Source: Vibrio crassostreae 9ZC13 (GTDB lineage Bacteria; Pseudomonadota; Gammaproteobacteria; Enterobacterales; Vibrionaceae). From it: a stretch of 64,000 nt of DNA. This document shows, in pieces, positions 10,269-19,623 of this stretch. The stretch is from positions 126,171 through 190,170 of the forward strand of contig NZ_AJYZ02000037.1 in assembly GCF_000272045.2 (NCBI RefSeq). Reading direction: 5' to 3'. A model generated the notes under the pieces. It had not been told where the DNA came from and did no database searches. It saw nothing but the letters and a program-made list of their open reading frames with translations. The first letter of the stretch is position 1. Every line of letters begins with the position of its first letter. Position numbers and translations under genes: made by a program.

Positions 10269-11444
10269 ATGACTGACCGCTCAATTTCACTGGATGATAT
10301 CCGCCTTCGTCTTAATGATTTAGACGACGAACTCCTGAAGTTACTTTCAGAGCGTCGCAAGCTAAGTATCGAAGTCGCTAAAAGCAAAGTAGAGACATCA
10401 AAACCAGTTCGTGATGCAGTACGAGAACAACAACTATTAGTTAAGCTGATCAACAACGGCAAAGATAAATACGAACTTGATGCGCAGTACATTACCAAGC
10501 TGTTTCACACCATCATCGAAGATTCCGTTTTACTACAACAGTCATACTTACAAAACCTAGCGAACCCGCAAAGCCGTAAACCATTGGCTCGCGTTGCATT
10601 CTTAGGTTCTAAGGGATCGTATTCTCACCTTGCGAGCCGCGAATACTTCAGCCGCAAGAATATGGAATTGATTGAGCTGAACTGTAATCACTTCAAAGAA
10701 GTCGCATCAACAGTAGAGTCTGGCCATGCCGACTACGGTGTCCTGCCGATTGAGAACACCAGTTCAGGGTCAATTAACGAGGTCTACGACCTGTTACAGC
10801 ATACGACTCTATACATTGTTGGCGAACTTTCTCAACCGATTGAGCACTGCCTTGTTGCTAAAAGTGATATCCGTTTAGAAGACATCAAAACACTCTACTC
10901 GCACCCACAACCTCATCAACAATGCAGTGAGTTCTTGAGCCGCCTTAAGGGTGTCAACCTTGAGTCTTGCGCAAGCACCGCTGATGCAATGAAAAAAGTT
11001 AAAGAATTGGGTGGTAATGACGTAGCTGCTATTGGTAATGCATCGAGCGGTAAGCTTTATGGACTACAGCCAATCCAGAGCAATATTGCAAACCAAACAG
11101 AGAACCACACTCGTTTCATCGTTGTGGCGCGTAAGCCTGTTGAAGTATCGACTCAAATACCAGCGAAAACAACGCTCATCATGTCGACATCTCAAGAGGC
11201 GGGTTCTTTGGTAGAAACACTACTGATCCTGCAACGCTTAGGCATCAACATGACTAAGCTAGAATCTCGTCCTATCATGGGTAACCCTTGGGAAGAGATG
11301 TTCTATGTCGATTTAGAGGCGCATCTGGATTCAGATAATATGCAACAAGCGATAACGGAACTAACAGCCATTACTCGCCACCTTAAGGTGTTGGGTTGCT
11401 ACCCAAGTGAGAACATCAAAGCGACTCAAGTTAAGTTGTCATAG
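10269..11444 (+). CDS. pheA: chorismate mutase / prephenate dehydratase PheA (P-protein)
   Basis: This bifunctional enzyme converts chorismate to prephenate and then to phenylpyruvate, committing flux to phenylalanine. The 391 residues comprise an AroQ-type chorismate mutase (about 1-90, RLRLNDLDDELLKLLSERR), a prephenate dehydratase (about 105-285, FLGSKGSYSH and LPIENTSSGSI), and an ACT domain (about 298-385). The ACT domain carries the ESRP motif (in KLESRPIMGNPW) that binds Phe for feedback inhibition. It is controlled by the attenuator just upstream. An unlinked-looking hairpin follows at 11475-11507. Confidence 0.96.
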   Translation: MTDRSISLDDIRLRLNDLDDELLKLLSERRKLSIEVAKSKVETSKPVRDAVREQQLLVKLINNGKDKYELDAQYITKLFHTIIEDSVLLQQSYLQNLANPQSRKPLARVAFLGSKGSYSHLASREYFSRKNMELIELNCNHFKEVASTVESGHADYGVLPIENTSSGSINEVYDLLQHTTLYIVGELSQPIEHCLVAKSDIRLEDIKTLYSHPQPHQQCSEFLSRLKGVNLESCASTADAMKKVKELGGNDVAAIGNASSGKLYGLQPIQSNIANQTENHTRFIVVARKPVEVSTQIPAKTTLIMSTSQEAGSLVETLLILQRLGINMTKLESRPIMGNPWEEMFYVDLEAHLDSDNMQQAITELTAITRHLKVLGCYPSENIKATQVKLS

Positions 11445-11474
11445 CTGAAAGTGAGTATCAGCTTTTAGCTAACA

Positions 11475-11507
11475 TAAGTATTTGGCCTACAGCAGGCCAA
11501 ATACTTA
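11475..11507 (+). terminator. hairpin after pheA
   Basis: A perfect 14-bp stem: TAAGTATTTGGCCT (11475-11488) pairs with AGGCCAAATACTTA (11494-11507) over ACAGC. There is no long T run, so termination strength is uncertain. The rest of 11508-11777 is AT-rich and shows no gene. Confidence 0.65.
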
Positions 11508-11777
11508 AATCACCCTCTAGTCGAGTACTATTCTCGCTAAGAAAACTCACCCTAGCATGCCTGAAACACAATTCACTTGTTTCGCACATTCGGCACGCTT
11601 ACTCTCTCCACTACTCGAGCCTTTCTAACAAAAACTCATTAGTGGCTTTTTTTATCAATAAAGACAAAACCTTACCCCCTTCACAGGAAATCATCGAACT
11701 ACGTATAATTAATAGCGAGTAAGCATTAAGTAACATAAACTTATGCGCTTAATTTATAAATAGTGTTGTCATTAACT

Positions 11778-14156
11778 ATGAAGCTAAGTACTAAAATCTT
11801 ACTACTAATAGCCCCTGTGATACTGATCAGTACCGCGGCTTCTAGCTATATTATTTATTCGACGCAAAAAAGCAGTTTCATCAAACGCGAAGACAACGCA
11901 CTTCAACTGAACATGGAAAAACTAGCCGGATACTTTCGCCAATCTCGTTCGTTCCTCAATAGCTACTCTTACACCTTGACCCAGAGTGATATGGTGAAGC
12001 GTTATTTTCTCACTGATCAAAATCTATCTCGCGATCTTGAACTGGTCAGTAATCTTCGAGAAGCCATTCATTTCCTGCAAGATGACGATGAAAGCTATAC
12101 AGGTTTAGCGCTTCTTAATGGTGATCGAAAACTGCGTTATTACGCGGATAATAGCAATGACTCACGCACTCAGATTGACAGTAAGATATTGGAGTATGTT
12201 GACCTGCACTATCAAGACACCTTAGCAACATCGAGTACCAACTATATTCAAAACTCCCAAGGCGAAGGGATGTTGGTTCACTATGACAAGGTAGATAGAA
12301 AAGCGATTTTCCCAACCGTTAACAATCAACCCGACGATGTGTTCTTTGTTGTTGTCTCTGTCTCTCTCGACAAATTTAATGCGCTGAGAAAACAGATAGA
12401 GTTCGACTACCAAACCAGTTTGTTCTTCACATCCATAGCGGTTTCTTTGGAAAATGATGTTACTCACTCAGTCAAGCTTGCACCAGAACTGTACGCCACG
12501 GTCGATCCGGCGCAATTCCTGTTGGAAAACAAGCTCGATTCAATTTGGAACAAGCTGAGTTTGTCGTTTGCACTGTCTGCGTTTGTAACTGTCGCTCTGC
12601 TACTCATGCTTCTGTCTCGCACTGTGATTACTCCAATAACACGGCTCGATCGACAGCTACAGCAAGTCGAAAAAAAACAACGTAAGAACATTGAACGCTT
12701 AGGCACTCGTGACGAGCTTGGCCGCCTATCACAGCGTTTTTATGACATGTATCAAGAGCTAGACAACACCTACCAGCAAACCAAGCTCTTGGCCGAAAAT
12801 GATCAGTTAACTCAAATAGCCAATAGGCATCAGTTTCAAACCTTCGTTCAGCAATCGTTGCCAAAACCGAGTTCGAATACCGAAACCTGGGTTCTCTATT
12901 TTGACTTGGACAACTTCAAGTTTGTGAACGACAAATACGGGCATCAAATCGGCGACTCGATTCTGGTTTCTTTTGCTCAGCGTATTTCAGATATTTGTCG
13001 TCATTATAAAGAGGAATTCGACGCTCATTGTATGCCAGCCCGACTTTCTGGAGACGAGTTCGTTGTCTACATTAACGCTCCTAGTCACCGAGGAAATGTC
13101 GCGCATCGATTCTCGAACGATTTGCTCACTCCACTGCAAAAAGGCTTTGTCACCGAATCAGGCAGCTTTCCGATCACGGTCAGTATTGGTATTGCGACCT
13201 ACCCTAATGATGGCAACTCAATCGAGAAGCTTCTGTCCAACGCGGATACCGCGATGTACCAAGCCAAGCGTGCCGGTAAAAACCAATTTGCTGACTATTC
13301 ACGGGATTTAGACAAAGCCATTCAGCGCCAAGCAGATATTGAACGTGCGCTTAGAGGTAAGAATTTTGATGATGAATTCAGGCTCGTTTACATGCCCTAC
13401 ATGGATTCCACCGGGACTGATGTTATTGGCGTTGAGGTGTTATTGCGTTGGAATTCAAAGCAACTTGGTTTGGTTCCACCAGATGAGTTCATTCCAATAG
13501 CCGAACAAACCGGGCTGTTTGAACATGTTGACCGCTGGGTAATACAGAATGCGTTTGCTTCATTCCATCGACTTCAGGCTCAATTTGATCACTCAATTCA
13601 ATTGTCGATCAACCTATCTTCTGCTGGCATTGAAACCACTCATCTTGCGGGTTTCATTAAAGAACACGCGGAGTTAAATCGAATTCCACCAAGCCTAATC
13701 GATTTTGAAATCACTGAAACCTTTTACTCAAATTCAGAAGGTTTTCCATTGCTGAACGAACTGGCATGCATGGGCTATCGACTTGCGATTGATGATTTTG
13801 GTTCCGGTTACACCTCTATCACTCAACTGGTGCAGTATCCAACTCAGAAAATTAAATTGGATAAAGCGTTTTTGGATACCTTGATTGAGACCAATAACCA
13901 GAACATCGTAAAACCGGTTATCGGGTTGTGTCATGCTCAAGGGAAAAAGGTCACCGCCGAAGGGATTGAAACTCAAGGCATGCACCAGTGGTTACAGGAT
14001 GCACAGTGCGATATGCTGCAAGGCTATTACTTTGGTAAACCCATGCCACTAGAAGAATTGAGTGACTGGTACCGACAACATCAACTCAATCTAATCGACA
14101 ACAAAAAGAATCCGACACATGAAATCTGTAATCATCGCATCGCTGAACCCAGCTAA
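11778..14156 (+). CDS. membrane sensor with HAMP, GGDEF and EAL domains (c-di-GMP turnover)
   Basis: A 792-residue inner-membrane protein: TM about 8-28, a periplasmic sensor region of about 230 residues, TM about 262-282, HAMP about 283-335, GGDEF about 340-510 and EAL about 515-770. The cyclase signature is SGDEF (424-428), a usual active form, and no RxxD inhibitory site precedes it. The phosphodiesterase signature is EVL instead of EAL (553-555), but the metal and catalytic residues look intact (NLSS, FEITE, IDDFGSGYTS, KLD, AEGIET, QGYYF). Net activity cannot be read from sequence. ATG 11778 gives a normal N terminus; a GTG at 11763 is also open. Neither has a clear ribosome site. Its end overlaps yjjX by 38 nt. 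Confidence 0.88.
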   Translation: MKLSTKILLLIAPVILISTAASSYIIYSTQKSSFIKREDNALQLNMEKLAGYFRQSRSFLNSYSYTLTQSDMVKRYFLTDQNLSRDLELVSNLREAIHFLQDDDESYTGLALLNGDRKLRYYADNSNDSRTQIDSKILEYVDLHYQDTLATSSTNYIQNSQGEGMLVHYDKVDRKAIFPTVNNQPDDVFFVVVSVSLDKFNALRKQIEFDYQTSLFFTSIAVSLENDVTHSVKLAPELYATVDPAQFLLENKLDSIWNKLSLSFALSAFVTVALLLMLLSRTVITPITRLDRQLQQVEKKQRKNIERLGTRDELGRLSQRFYDMYQELDNTYQQTKLLAENDQLTQIANRHQFQTFVQQSLPKPSSNTETWVLYFDLDNFKFVNDKYGHQIGDSILVSFAQRISDICRHYKEEFDAHCMPARLSGDEFVVYINAPSHRGNVAHRFSNDLLTPLQKGFVTESGSFPITVSIGIATYPNDGNSIEKLLSNADTAMYQAKRAGKNQFADYSRDLDKAIQRQADIERALRGKNFDDEFRLVYMPYMDSTGTDVIGVEVLLRWNSKQLGLVPPDEFIPIAEQTGLFEHVDRWVIQNAFASFHRLQAQFDHSIQLSINLSSAGIETTHLAGFIKEHAELNRIPPSLIDFEITETFYSNSEGFPLLNELACMGYRLAIDDFGSGYTSITQLVQYPTQKIKLDKAFLDTLIETNNQNIVKPVIGLCHAQGKKVTAEGIETQGMHQWLQDAQCDMLQGYYFGKPMPLEELSDWYRQHQLNLIDNKKNPTHEICNHRIAEPS

Positions 14157-14640
14157 AATCAACGCCGTTAAAAGTGCGTTCTTATCTGCTTTTCCTGATA
14201 CTGAATTTGATTTCCAAGGCATCAGCGTCCCTAGTGGTGTCGCCGATCAACCGATGAGCAATGATGAAACCTATCAAGGTGCCGTGAATCGAGTTCACAA
14301 CGCAACTCAAGCTCAGCCTGATGCAGACTTCTATGTTGGTCTAGAAGCGGGAATAGAAACAAACGTCACCTTTGCCTGGATGGTGATCGAAACGAATGGC
14401 CAACGTGGCGAGTCTCGTTCAGCAAGTCTGATGCTGCCACCAGCCGTGCTTGAGAAACTAGAGCATGCAAACGAGTTAGGGGATGTGATGGATGAAGTGT
14501 TTGGTACCGACAATATCAAACAGAAAGGTGGTGCCATTGGCCTACTGACACATAACCAATTGTCACGCAGTTCGGTCTATCATCAAGCTTTAATTTTGGC
14601 TCTGATCCCATTTGTGAATCCTGAACACTTTCCTATTTAG
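14119..14640 (+). CDS. yjjX: inosine/xanthosine triphosphatase YjjX
   Basis: YjjX hydrolyses non-canonical ITP/XTP and so keeps deaminated purines out of nucleic acids. The 173 residues have the family start IIASLNPAKINAVKSAF and the motifs GVADQP, YVGLEAGIE and GGAIGLLT. The ATG lies inside the last 38 nt of the upstream GGDEF-EAL gene in another frame, so the two are probably cotranscribed. It converges on trpR, an order (slt-trpR facing yjjX) also found in E. coli. Confidence 0.92.
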   Translation: MKSVIIASLNPAKINAVKSAFLSAFPDTEFDFQGISVPSGVADQPMSNDETYQGAVNRVHNATQAQPDADFYVGLEAGIETNVTFAWMVIETNGQRGESRSASLMLPPAVLEKLEHANELGDVMDEVFGTDNIKQKGGAIGLLTHNQLSRSSVYHQALILALIPFVNPEHFPI

Positions 14641-14692
14641 TATTTGAGGCTTCCTTAAACTTCAAAAGATTCCAAGAACAATCTTCAGAAAC

Positions 14693-14723
14693 AAAAAACG
14701 CTAACATCCAGTTAGCGTTTTTT
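14693..14723. terminator. bidirectional terminator between yjjX and trpR
   Basis: A 13-bp perfect stem: the arm 14693-14705 (six A, then CGCTAAC) pairs with 14711-14723 (GTTAGCG, then six T) over ATCCA. It can serve both convergent genes. Confidence 0.92.
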
Positions 14724-14768
14724 ATCGAATTCGTATTCATACTATTGCGTGATAGCTTAATTCCATTA

Positions 14769-15062
14769 TTACTTTAGCAATAGGTCGGCGATCACGACTT
14801 TCTCTTGCTCAGATTTGGCCTTTAGCTCATTTGAGCCTCTGGTTATCGTCGCTACGCCTACGCCCAGCATTTGACTCACCTGTCGTTGAGACATATCGCC
14901 TTTCATCAGCTCACAAAAGATATTAATTCGAGCAACCAGAGCATCTCGCTCGTCTGGTGTCATCATCATAGTCAACAACAGCTCGTGCTGATCTTTTTCG
15001 ACAGCCGTCTTTACCAAGTCCATCAGTTGTTGCCAATTATCATATTCAGGTTGTGATGCCAT
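14769..15062 (-). CDS. trpR: trp operon repressor TrpR
   Basis: TrpR is a tryptophan-activated dimeric repressor of trp and related genes. The 97-residue protein is all-helical. Its helix-turn-helix is at about 63-85 (QRQVSQMLGVGVATIT). The LLLTMMMTPDERDALVAR segment is characteristic of the family. It follows slt on the same strand, but a terminator and its own promoter lie between. I see no clear trp operator (ACTAG...CTAGT palindrome) at that promoter, so autoregulation is not supported here. Confidence 0.95.
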   Translation of the reverse strand: MASQPEYDNWQQLMDLVKTAVEKDQHELLLTMMMTPDERDALVARINIFCELMKGDMSQRQVSQMLGVGVATITRGSNELKAKSEQEKVVIADLLLK

Positions 15063-15127
15063 ATCTCTACACTTACTTTTAAATTCTGACTTTAAAGAGT
15101 CGCTTAACGATTGAAAGCGTTTAACAC

Positions 15128-15156
15128 TTTATACCGAAACACTTGATGCGATCCAA
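15128..15156 (-). promoter_or_regulatory. promoter of trpR
   Basis: On the minus strand TTGGAT (15151-15156) and TATAAA (15128-15133) are 17 bp apart, just after the slt terminator. Confidence 0.65.
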
Positions 15157-15159
15157 TGT

Positions 15160-15201
15160 AAAAAGGCAGTAAGTGGAAATGGTTAGCACTCACTGCCTTT
15201 A
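15160..15201 (-). terminator. terminator of slt
   Basis: On the minus strand AAAGGCAGTGAGTG pairs with CACTTACTGCCTTT (one mismatch) and T residues follow. It lies about 35 bp after the slt stop. Confidence 0.85.
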
Positions 15202-15234
15202 TTCTTACTCAGTTTCGGGCCAAATGCCGAAGGC

Positions 15235-17184
15235 TTAGTATTTCGTTTTTGCCTCATGGGGCGCTAAAAACGTCCCTTTCTCACCCAAGATATCTCGATA
15301 GTAGGTCTCAAACATCAAGATATTCTGAACGTAGCCACGTGTCTCTTTGAATGGGATCATTTCGATAAATGCAAAGGCATCGAGCTTTTCATCGCTGCGT
15401 GAACGCCACTGTTTCACACGGCTAGGTCCAGCATTATAAGCCGCAAACGCAAAGATACGGTTGTCATCATATTGAGCGAGTAAACCATCTAAGTAGTGAC
15501 TGCCAATCTCAATGTTTTTGCCGACATCATAAAGATCATCGCTGCCCTGATACTTAATCTTATGTTTGTTCGCTATGTATTGCGCCGTCTTGGGCATAAT
15601 TTGCATAATGCCACGCGCGCCAACTGGAGAGCGAGCTTCTGAATCCATCGCACTCTCTTGTCTTGCTAAAGACATCAAAGTGATTGGATCGAGATCGTGC
15701 TTTTCAGCGTAGAAGTTAAACCACCACTTATGAGCAACAGGGAAGCGCAGCGCAATGTTATCCCACATCTTCGCAGAGATACTCGCTGTTACGGTAAAGT
15801 GATTCCAACGCTGTGTCGCAGCGTAAGCGGCAAGCATCTCTTTTTGCTCTTTATCTGCATTGGTCAGTAACCAGCGCCATTCACTTTTCGCTGCCGCAAT
15901 TTTGTCTCGGTCAATCAGTTCACCAATACGCACCAAAGAGGTGTCGAATGGCTTCACTGTTTCAGCATTGTATTTAAGTGTCGATGTTGGATATTGAACT
16001 GGCTTACCTAACTGCTTAGCCGCAGCCACACTGTAGAAATTACGCTGACCCAAGATATCTGACAGTCGCTTATTGCCTTTGTCAGTATCGCCCGTCGCGA
16101 TTTCAGCTCTGCCCTGCCAATATTGCCAACGAAGCGAAGCCTGATGTTTATCATCCAAGCGCGCTATCCACTCTTTCAAACCCGTCCAATCGGCATGTTG
16201 AATTGCTAAGCGAGCACGTCGTTCCAGCAGAACTTGCTTTGATGAACTCGCGAGCATTTTGTCGCGCCACACCATTAACTCTTCAGAGTCGGTGTTGATC
16301 AGACGAAACGTTAGGTAATCAGCGAGATCTTGAGATTTCTCTTTCGAAAACTTCTGAGCCTTGATGACATCATCAAACACCTTTTGAGCACTGCTTGATG
16401 ATTTCCTTGCTAGCTTCTCGAAAGCAAACTCGGTTTGAGCTTGGTAGAATTCATTCGCTGGATGTTTTTTAGCAAACGCGAGTACATTTTCAGGCTTGTT
16501 GTACAACGCCTTCATCTGCTTCGCTTGATCAATTGACTCATCATGATCCAATTGCTTAATCAGATAGCTCATTAACTTACCGTTACGGCCCTCGAACGCT
16601 AGCAGCATTCTATCCAGAATCAGCTCATCAGTTCTTAGCCCAGCTTGATCCCAGCTTTTAAATAAAGGGTCACAAGCGTCATCAACACCACTACCACTCA
16701 ACCAAAGTTGTTTAGCTCCTTTAAAGGCAAGCTCTTGGTTACCTTGCTCGTAATGCGCTCGATAATAAATACATTGGTATTTTTCACCGACAGGCTCTTT
16801 GGTTTGAAACTCAAGGATCGTCTTCCACTGTTTTTGAGAAGCCAATGAGTCCAAATAAGGTGCGCGCATTCGATTGGATAAAGGCAATGCCTTGTTCTCT
16901 TCAATGAAAGCATCGACCTCAGCAGGTGTGCGATCACCTAAGCCAATCAGAAAGGCCCGATAATCGGTGTAAGGTGTTAAAGGGTATGTTTGAATTTTGT
17001 TACGCAGCGCGGAGTAAGCTTTTAGATCACGGCTGTCTAAAACCTCTTGCGCTTTGTCATAAACGTCACGCTGCATTTCAAGCTCGGATGCATTGCTAGC
17101 CATAGCGACCGGAGCCAGTGAAACCGAAGACAAAATTGCCGATGCAGCCACAGCAATTTTCGTATTACCAATGCGGAAAAACAT
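15235..17184 (-). CDS. slt: soluble lytic murein transglycosylase Slt70
   Basis: Slt is a periplasmic exo-lytic transglycosylase that releases 1,6-anhydromuropeptides from peptidoglycan. The 649 residues comprise a signal peptide (likely cut after VAMA), a long alpha-superhelical ring domain, and a C-terminal SLT domain. The catalytic Glu is in LARQESAMDSEARSP, followed by GARGIMQIMPKTA and AYNAGPSRV. I chose ATG 17184 because AAGGA lies 8 nt upstream and the signal peptide then starts normally; an ATG 19 codons earlier is open but has neither. Products feed the recycling enzymes encoded at 23-26 kb. Confidence 0.94.
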   Translation of the reverse strand: MFFRIGNTKIAVAASAILSSVSLAPVAMASNASELEMQRDVYDKAQEVLDSRDLKAYSALRNKIQTYPLTPYTDYRAFLIGLGDRTPAEVDAFIEENKALPLSNRMRAPYLDSLASQKQWKTILEFQTKEPVGEKYQCIYYRAHYEQGNQELAFKGAKQLWLSGSGVDDACDPLFKSWDQAGLRTDELILDRMLLAFEGRNGKLMSYLIKQLDHDESIDQAKQMKALYNKPENVLAFAKKHPANEFYQAQTEFAFEKLARKSSSSAQKVFDDVIKAQKFSKEKSQDLADYLTFRLINTDSEELMVWRDKMLASSSKQVLLERRARLAIQHADWTGLKEWIARLDDKHQASLRWQYWQGRAEIATGDTDKGNKRLSDILGQRNFYSVAAAKQLGKPVQYPTSTLKYNAETVKPFDTSLVRIGELIDRDKIAAAKSEWRWLLTNADKEQKEMLAAYAATQRWNHFTVTASISAKMWDNIALRFPVAHKWWFNFYAEKHDLDPITLMSLARQESAMDSEARSPVGARGIMQIMPKTAQYIANKHKIKYQGSDDLYDVGKNIEIGSHYLDGLLAQYDDNRIFAFAAYNAGPSRVKQWRSRSDEKLDAFAFIEMIPFKETRGYVQNILMFETYYRDILGEKGTFLAPHEAKTKY

Positions 17185-17447
17185 TCGCTCTTTCCTTAGT
17201 GCGTGTATGAATACGTGAAGTCTATTTACGCCCGACATCACATCAAATGTAAAGGATTTGAGTGTAAATATTATTAATATTTAACACTTCGCCTCAGAAG
17301 CCCATTAAATATAGTTTTAATGACCAATGTGACAATAATAGGTAAGGATTAGTTCAAGAGTGGCTTTTCTGCCCTAGGAGTAACATCTTTGAGGATATTG
17401 GTATAAAATAGCAGACAATTTTGAACAATAATTAGGATCGATCGGCA

Positions 17448-19115
17448 ATGGCTGAATACGTATATACCATGTCTCGGGTGAGCAAAACTGTTCCACCTAA
17501 GCGTCAAATTCTTAAAGACATTTCTCTTAGCTTTTTTCCTGGCGCTAAAATCGGTGTTTTGGGTCTAAATGGTTCAGGTAAATCTACCCTACTACGTATC
17601 ATGGCTGGTATTGATACTGATATTGATGGTGAAGCACGTGCACAACAAGGCCTTAAAGTAGGTTATCTACCACAAGAGCCTGTGCTAGACGAATCAAAAA
17701 CTGTTCGTGAAATCGTAGAAGAAGCGGTTTCTGACGTTGCTGACGCACTTAAGCGTATTGATGCGGTTTACGCAGCTTACGCAGAACCAGATGCAGACTT
17801 CGATGCACTGGCAAAAGAGCAAGGCGAACTAGAAGCTCTGATTCAAGCAAAAGACGGTCACAACTTAGAGACTGCTCTAGAGCGTGCTGCTGATGCACTT
17901 CGTCTTCCTGAGTGGGATGCGAAAATTGAATTCCTATCAGGTGGTGAGCGTCGTCGTGTTGCTATCTGTCGTCTACTTCTTGAAAAGCCAGACATGCTGC
18001 TTCTTGATGAACCAACCAACCACTTGGATGCAGAATCAGTAGCATGGCTTGAGCACTTCCTTGTTGATTACAGTGGTACTGTTGTGGCGATTACCCACGA
18101 CCGTTACTTCCTAGACAACGCAGCTGGCTGGATTCTAGAACTTGACCGTGGTGAAGGTATCCCATGGGAAGGTAACTACACGTCTTGGCTAGAGCAAAAA
18201 GACGAGCGTCTTAAGCAAGAAAAAGCGGGCGAAAGCGCACGTCAAAAGACAATCGAGAAAGAACTTGAATGGGTTCGTCAAAACCCTAAAGGCCGTCAAG
18301 CTAAGTCTAAAGCTCGTATGGCTCGTTTTGAAGAATTGACAACTGGCCAATACCAGAAGCGTAACGAAACCAACGAACTGTTCATCCCGCCAGGTGAGCG
18401 TCTAGGTGATAAAGTTCTTGAAGTGAACAACCTGACTAAATCGTTTGGTGATCGCGTTCTTATCGACGACCTATCGTTCAGCATGCCTAAGGGCGCAATC
18501 GTCGGTATCGTTGGTGCCAACGGTGCAGGTAAATCAACACTATTCAAGATGCTAAGCGGTGCAGAACAGCCAGATTCAGGTACAGTTGAACTAGGCGAAA
18601 CCGTTAAGCTTGCTTCTGTTGATCAGTTCCGTGACAGCATGGACGACACTAAGACAGTATTCCAAGAGATCTCTGAAGGCGCTGATATCATTAAGATCAA
18701 CAACTTCGAAATCCCTGCGCGTGCTTACTGTTCTCGTTTCAACTTTAAAGGCAACGACCAACAGAAGATCATCGGTGAGCTTTCTGGTGGTGAACGTAAC
18801 CGTGTTCACTTAGCGAAACTGCTAAAAGCGGGCGGTAACGTACTGCTACTCGATGAGCCTACCAACGACCTTGACGTTGAAACGCTACGTGCTCTTGAAG
18901 AAGCACTGCTTGAATTCCCGGGCTGTGCAATGGTTATCTCGCATGACCGTTGGTTCCTTGACCGTATTGCGACCCATATCTTAGACTACCGTGATGAAGG
19001 TCAAGTTAACTTCTACGAAGGTAACTATACTGAGTACACTGAGTGGCTTAAGCAGACTCTAGGCGCACAAGCGGCAGAGCCGCACCGTATCAAGTACAAG
19101 CGTATAGCTAAGTAA
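17448..19115 (+). CDS. ettA: energy-dependent translational throttle EttA (ABC-F)
   Basis: EttA is a ribosomal E-site ABC-F ATPase that gates the first peptide bond according to the ADP/ATP ratio. The 555 residues match E. coli. There are two nucleotide-binding domains: Walker A GLNGSGKST near 42 and GANGAGKST near 355, and signatures LSGGERRR and LSGGERNR. The inter-domain linker is rich in Lys/Arg, as expected for ribosome contact. No membrane domain is present. The gene is divergent from slt, and a short hairpin (19134-19160) follows. Confidence 0.96.
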   Translation: MAEYVYTMSRVSKTVPPKRQILKDISLSFFPGAKIGVLGLNGSGKSTLLRIMAGIDTDIDGEARAQQGLKVGYLPQEPVLDESKTVREIVEEAVSDVADALKRIDAVYAAYAEPDADFDALAKEQGELEALIQAKDGHNLETALERAADALRLPEWDAKIEFLSGGERRRVAICRLLLEKPDMLLLDEPTNHLDAESVAWLEHFLVDYSGTVVAITHDRYFLDNAAGWILELDRGEGIPWEGNYTSWLEQKDERLKQEKAGESARQKTIEKELEWVRQNPKGRQAKSKARMARFEELTTGQYQKRNETNELFIPPGERLGDKVLEVNNLTKSFGDRVLIDDLSFSMPKGAIVGIVGANGAGKSTLFKMLSGAEQPDSGTVELGETVKLASVDQFRDSMDDTKTVFQEISEGADIIKINNFEIPARAYCSRFNFKGNDQQKIIGELSGGERNRVHLAKLLKAGGNVLLLDEPTNDLDVETLRALEEALLEFPGCAMVISHDRWFLDRIATHILDYRDEGQVNFYEGNYTEYTEWLKQTLGAQAAEPHRIKYKRIAK

Positions 19116-19133
19116 ATAAGCTTGTATTTTGAA

Positions 19134-19165
19134 CAAAGGCCGCGATAATAGCGGCCTTTGATATA
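19134..19165 (+). terminator. hairpin after ettA
   Basis: CAAAGGCCGC (19134-19143) pairs with GCGGCCTTTG (19151-19160) over a 7-nt loop. The T run is short and interrupted. Confidence 0.7.
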
Positions 19166-19205
19166 TCTGGCTTACGTGTAATGCATCGATATAGAGAGAT
19201 TACTT

Positions 19206-19574
19206 ATGGTTGAAAGACGTCAATTTTCACGAGTTATTTATCAAGTCCCTACTGAGATCTCACAAGGACAAGTAAATATATCAGGCTCAGTGCAAGACTT
19301 ATCACTCCATGGTTTACTCATTCAATGCAATGAATCAAAACAACTTAGCCATGATGTCCCTGTTCAAGTGAGCTTTAAGCTCGAAAACAGTGATATCAAT
19401 ATTCAGTTAGAAGCAACGATAGTCTCTACCATCAATACCTCAATGCGTTTACGCATAGAGCATTTAGATATTGATAGTATCAGCCACCTTAAGCGACTTG
19501 TGGAGCTTAATGTTGGCGACGATGAACTGCTTTATAGAGAGATTGAACACCTTACCGACTTAGGTAGTAAGTGA
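19206..19574 (+). CDS. PilZ-domain c-di-GMP-binding protein
   Basis: A 122-residue stand-alone PilZ domain. Both halves of the c-di-GMP motif are present: RxxxR as Arg5-QFS-Arg9, and DxSxxG as Asp31-LSLH-Gly36. Such proteins bind cyclic di-GMP and pass the signal to a partner, which is unknown here. The gene lies 49 bp before the M23 peptidase gene on the same strand with no terminator between, so the two may be cotranscribed. No effector domain is fused to it. Confidence 0.88.
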   Translation: MVERRQFSRVIYQVPTEISQGQVNISGSVQDLSLHGLLIQCNESKQLSHDVPVQVSFKLENSDINIQLEATIVSTINTSMRLRIEHLDIDSISHLKRLVELNVGDDELLYREIEHLTDLGSK

Positions 19575-19623
19575 CATCTCCATTACCCTTTTTCTATTAG
19601 AAGCATTTAGTTAATACAGAACC

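Noticed and set aside
14769..15156. Autoregulatory trp operator at trpR
   Set aside because: No CTAG-centred palindrome is visible around the -35/-10 elements.
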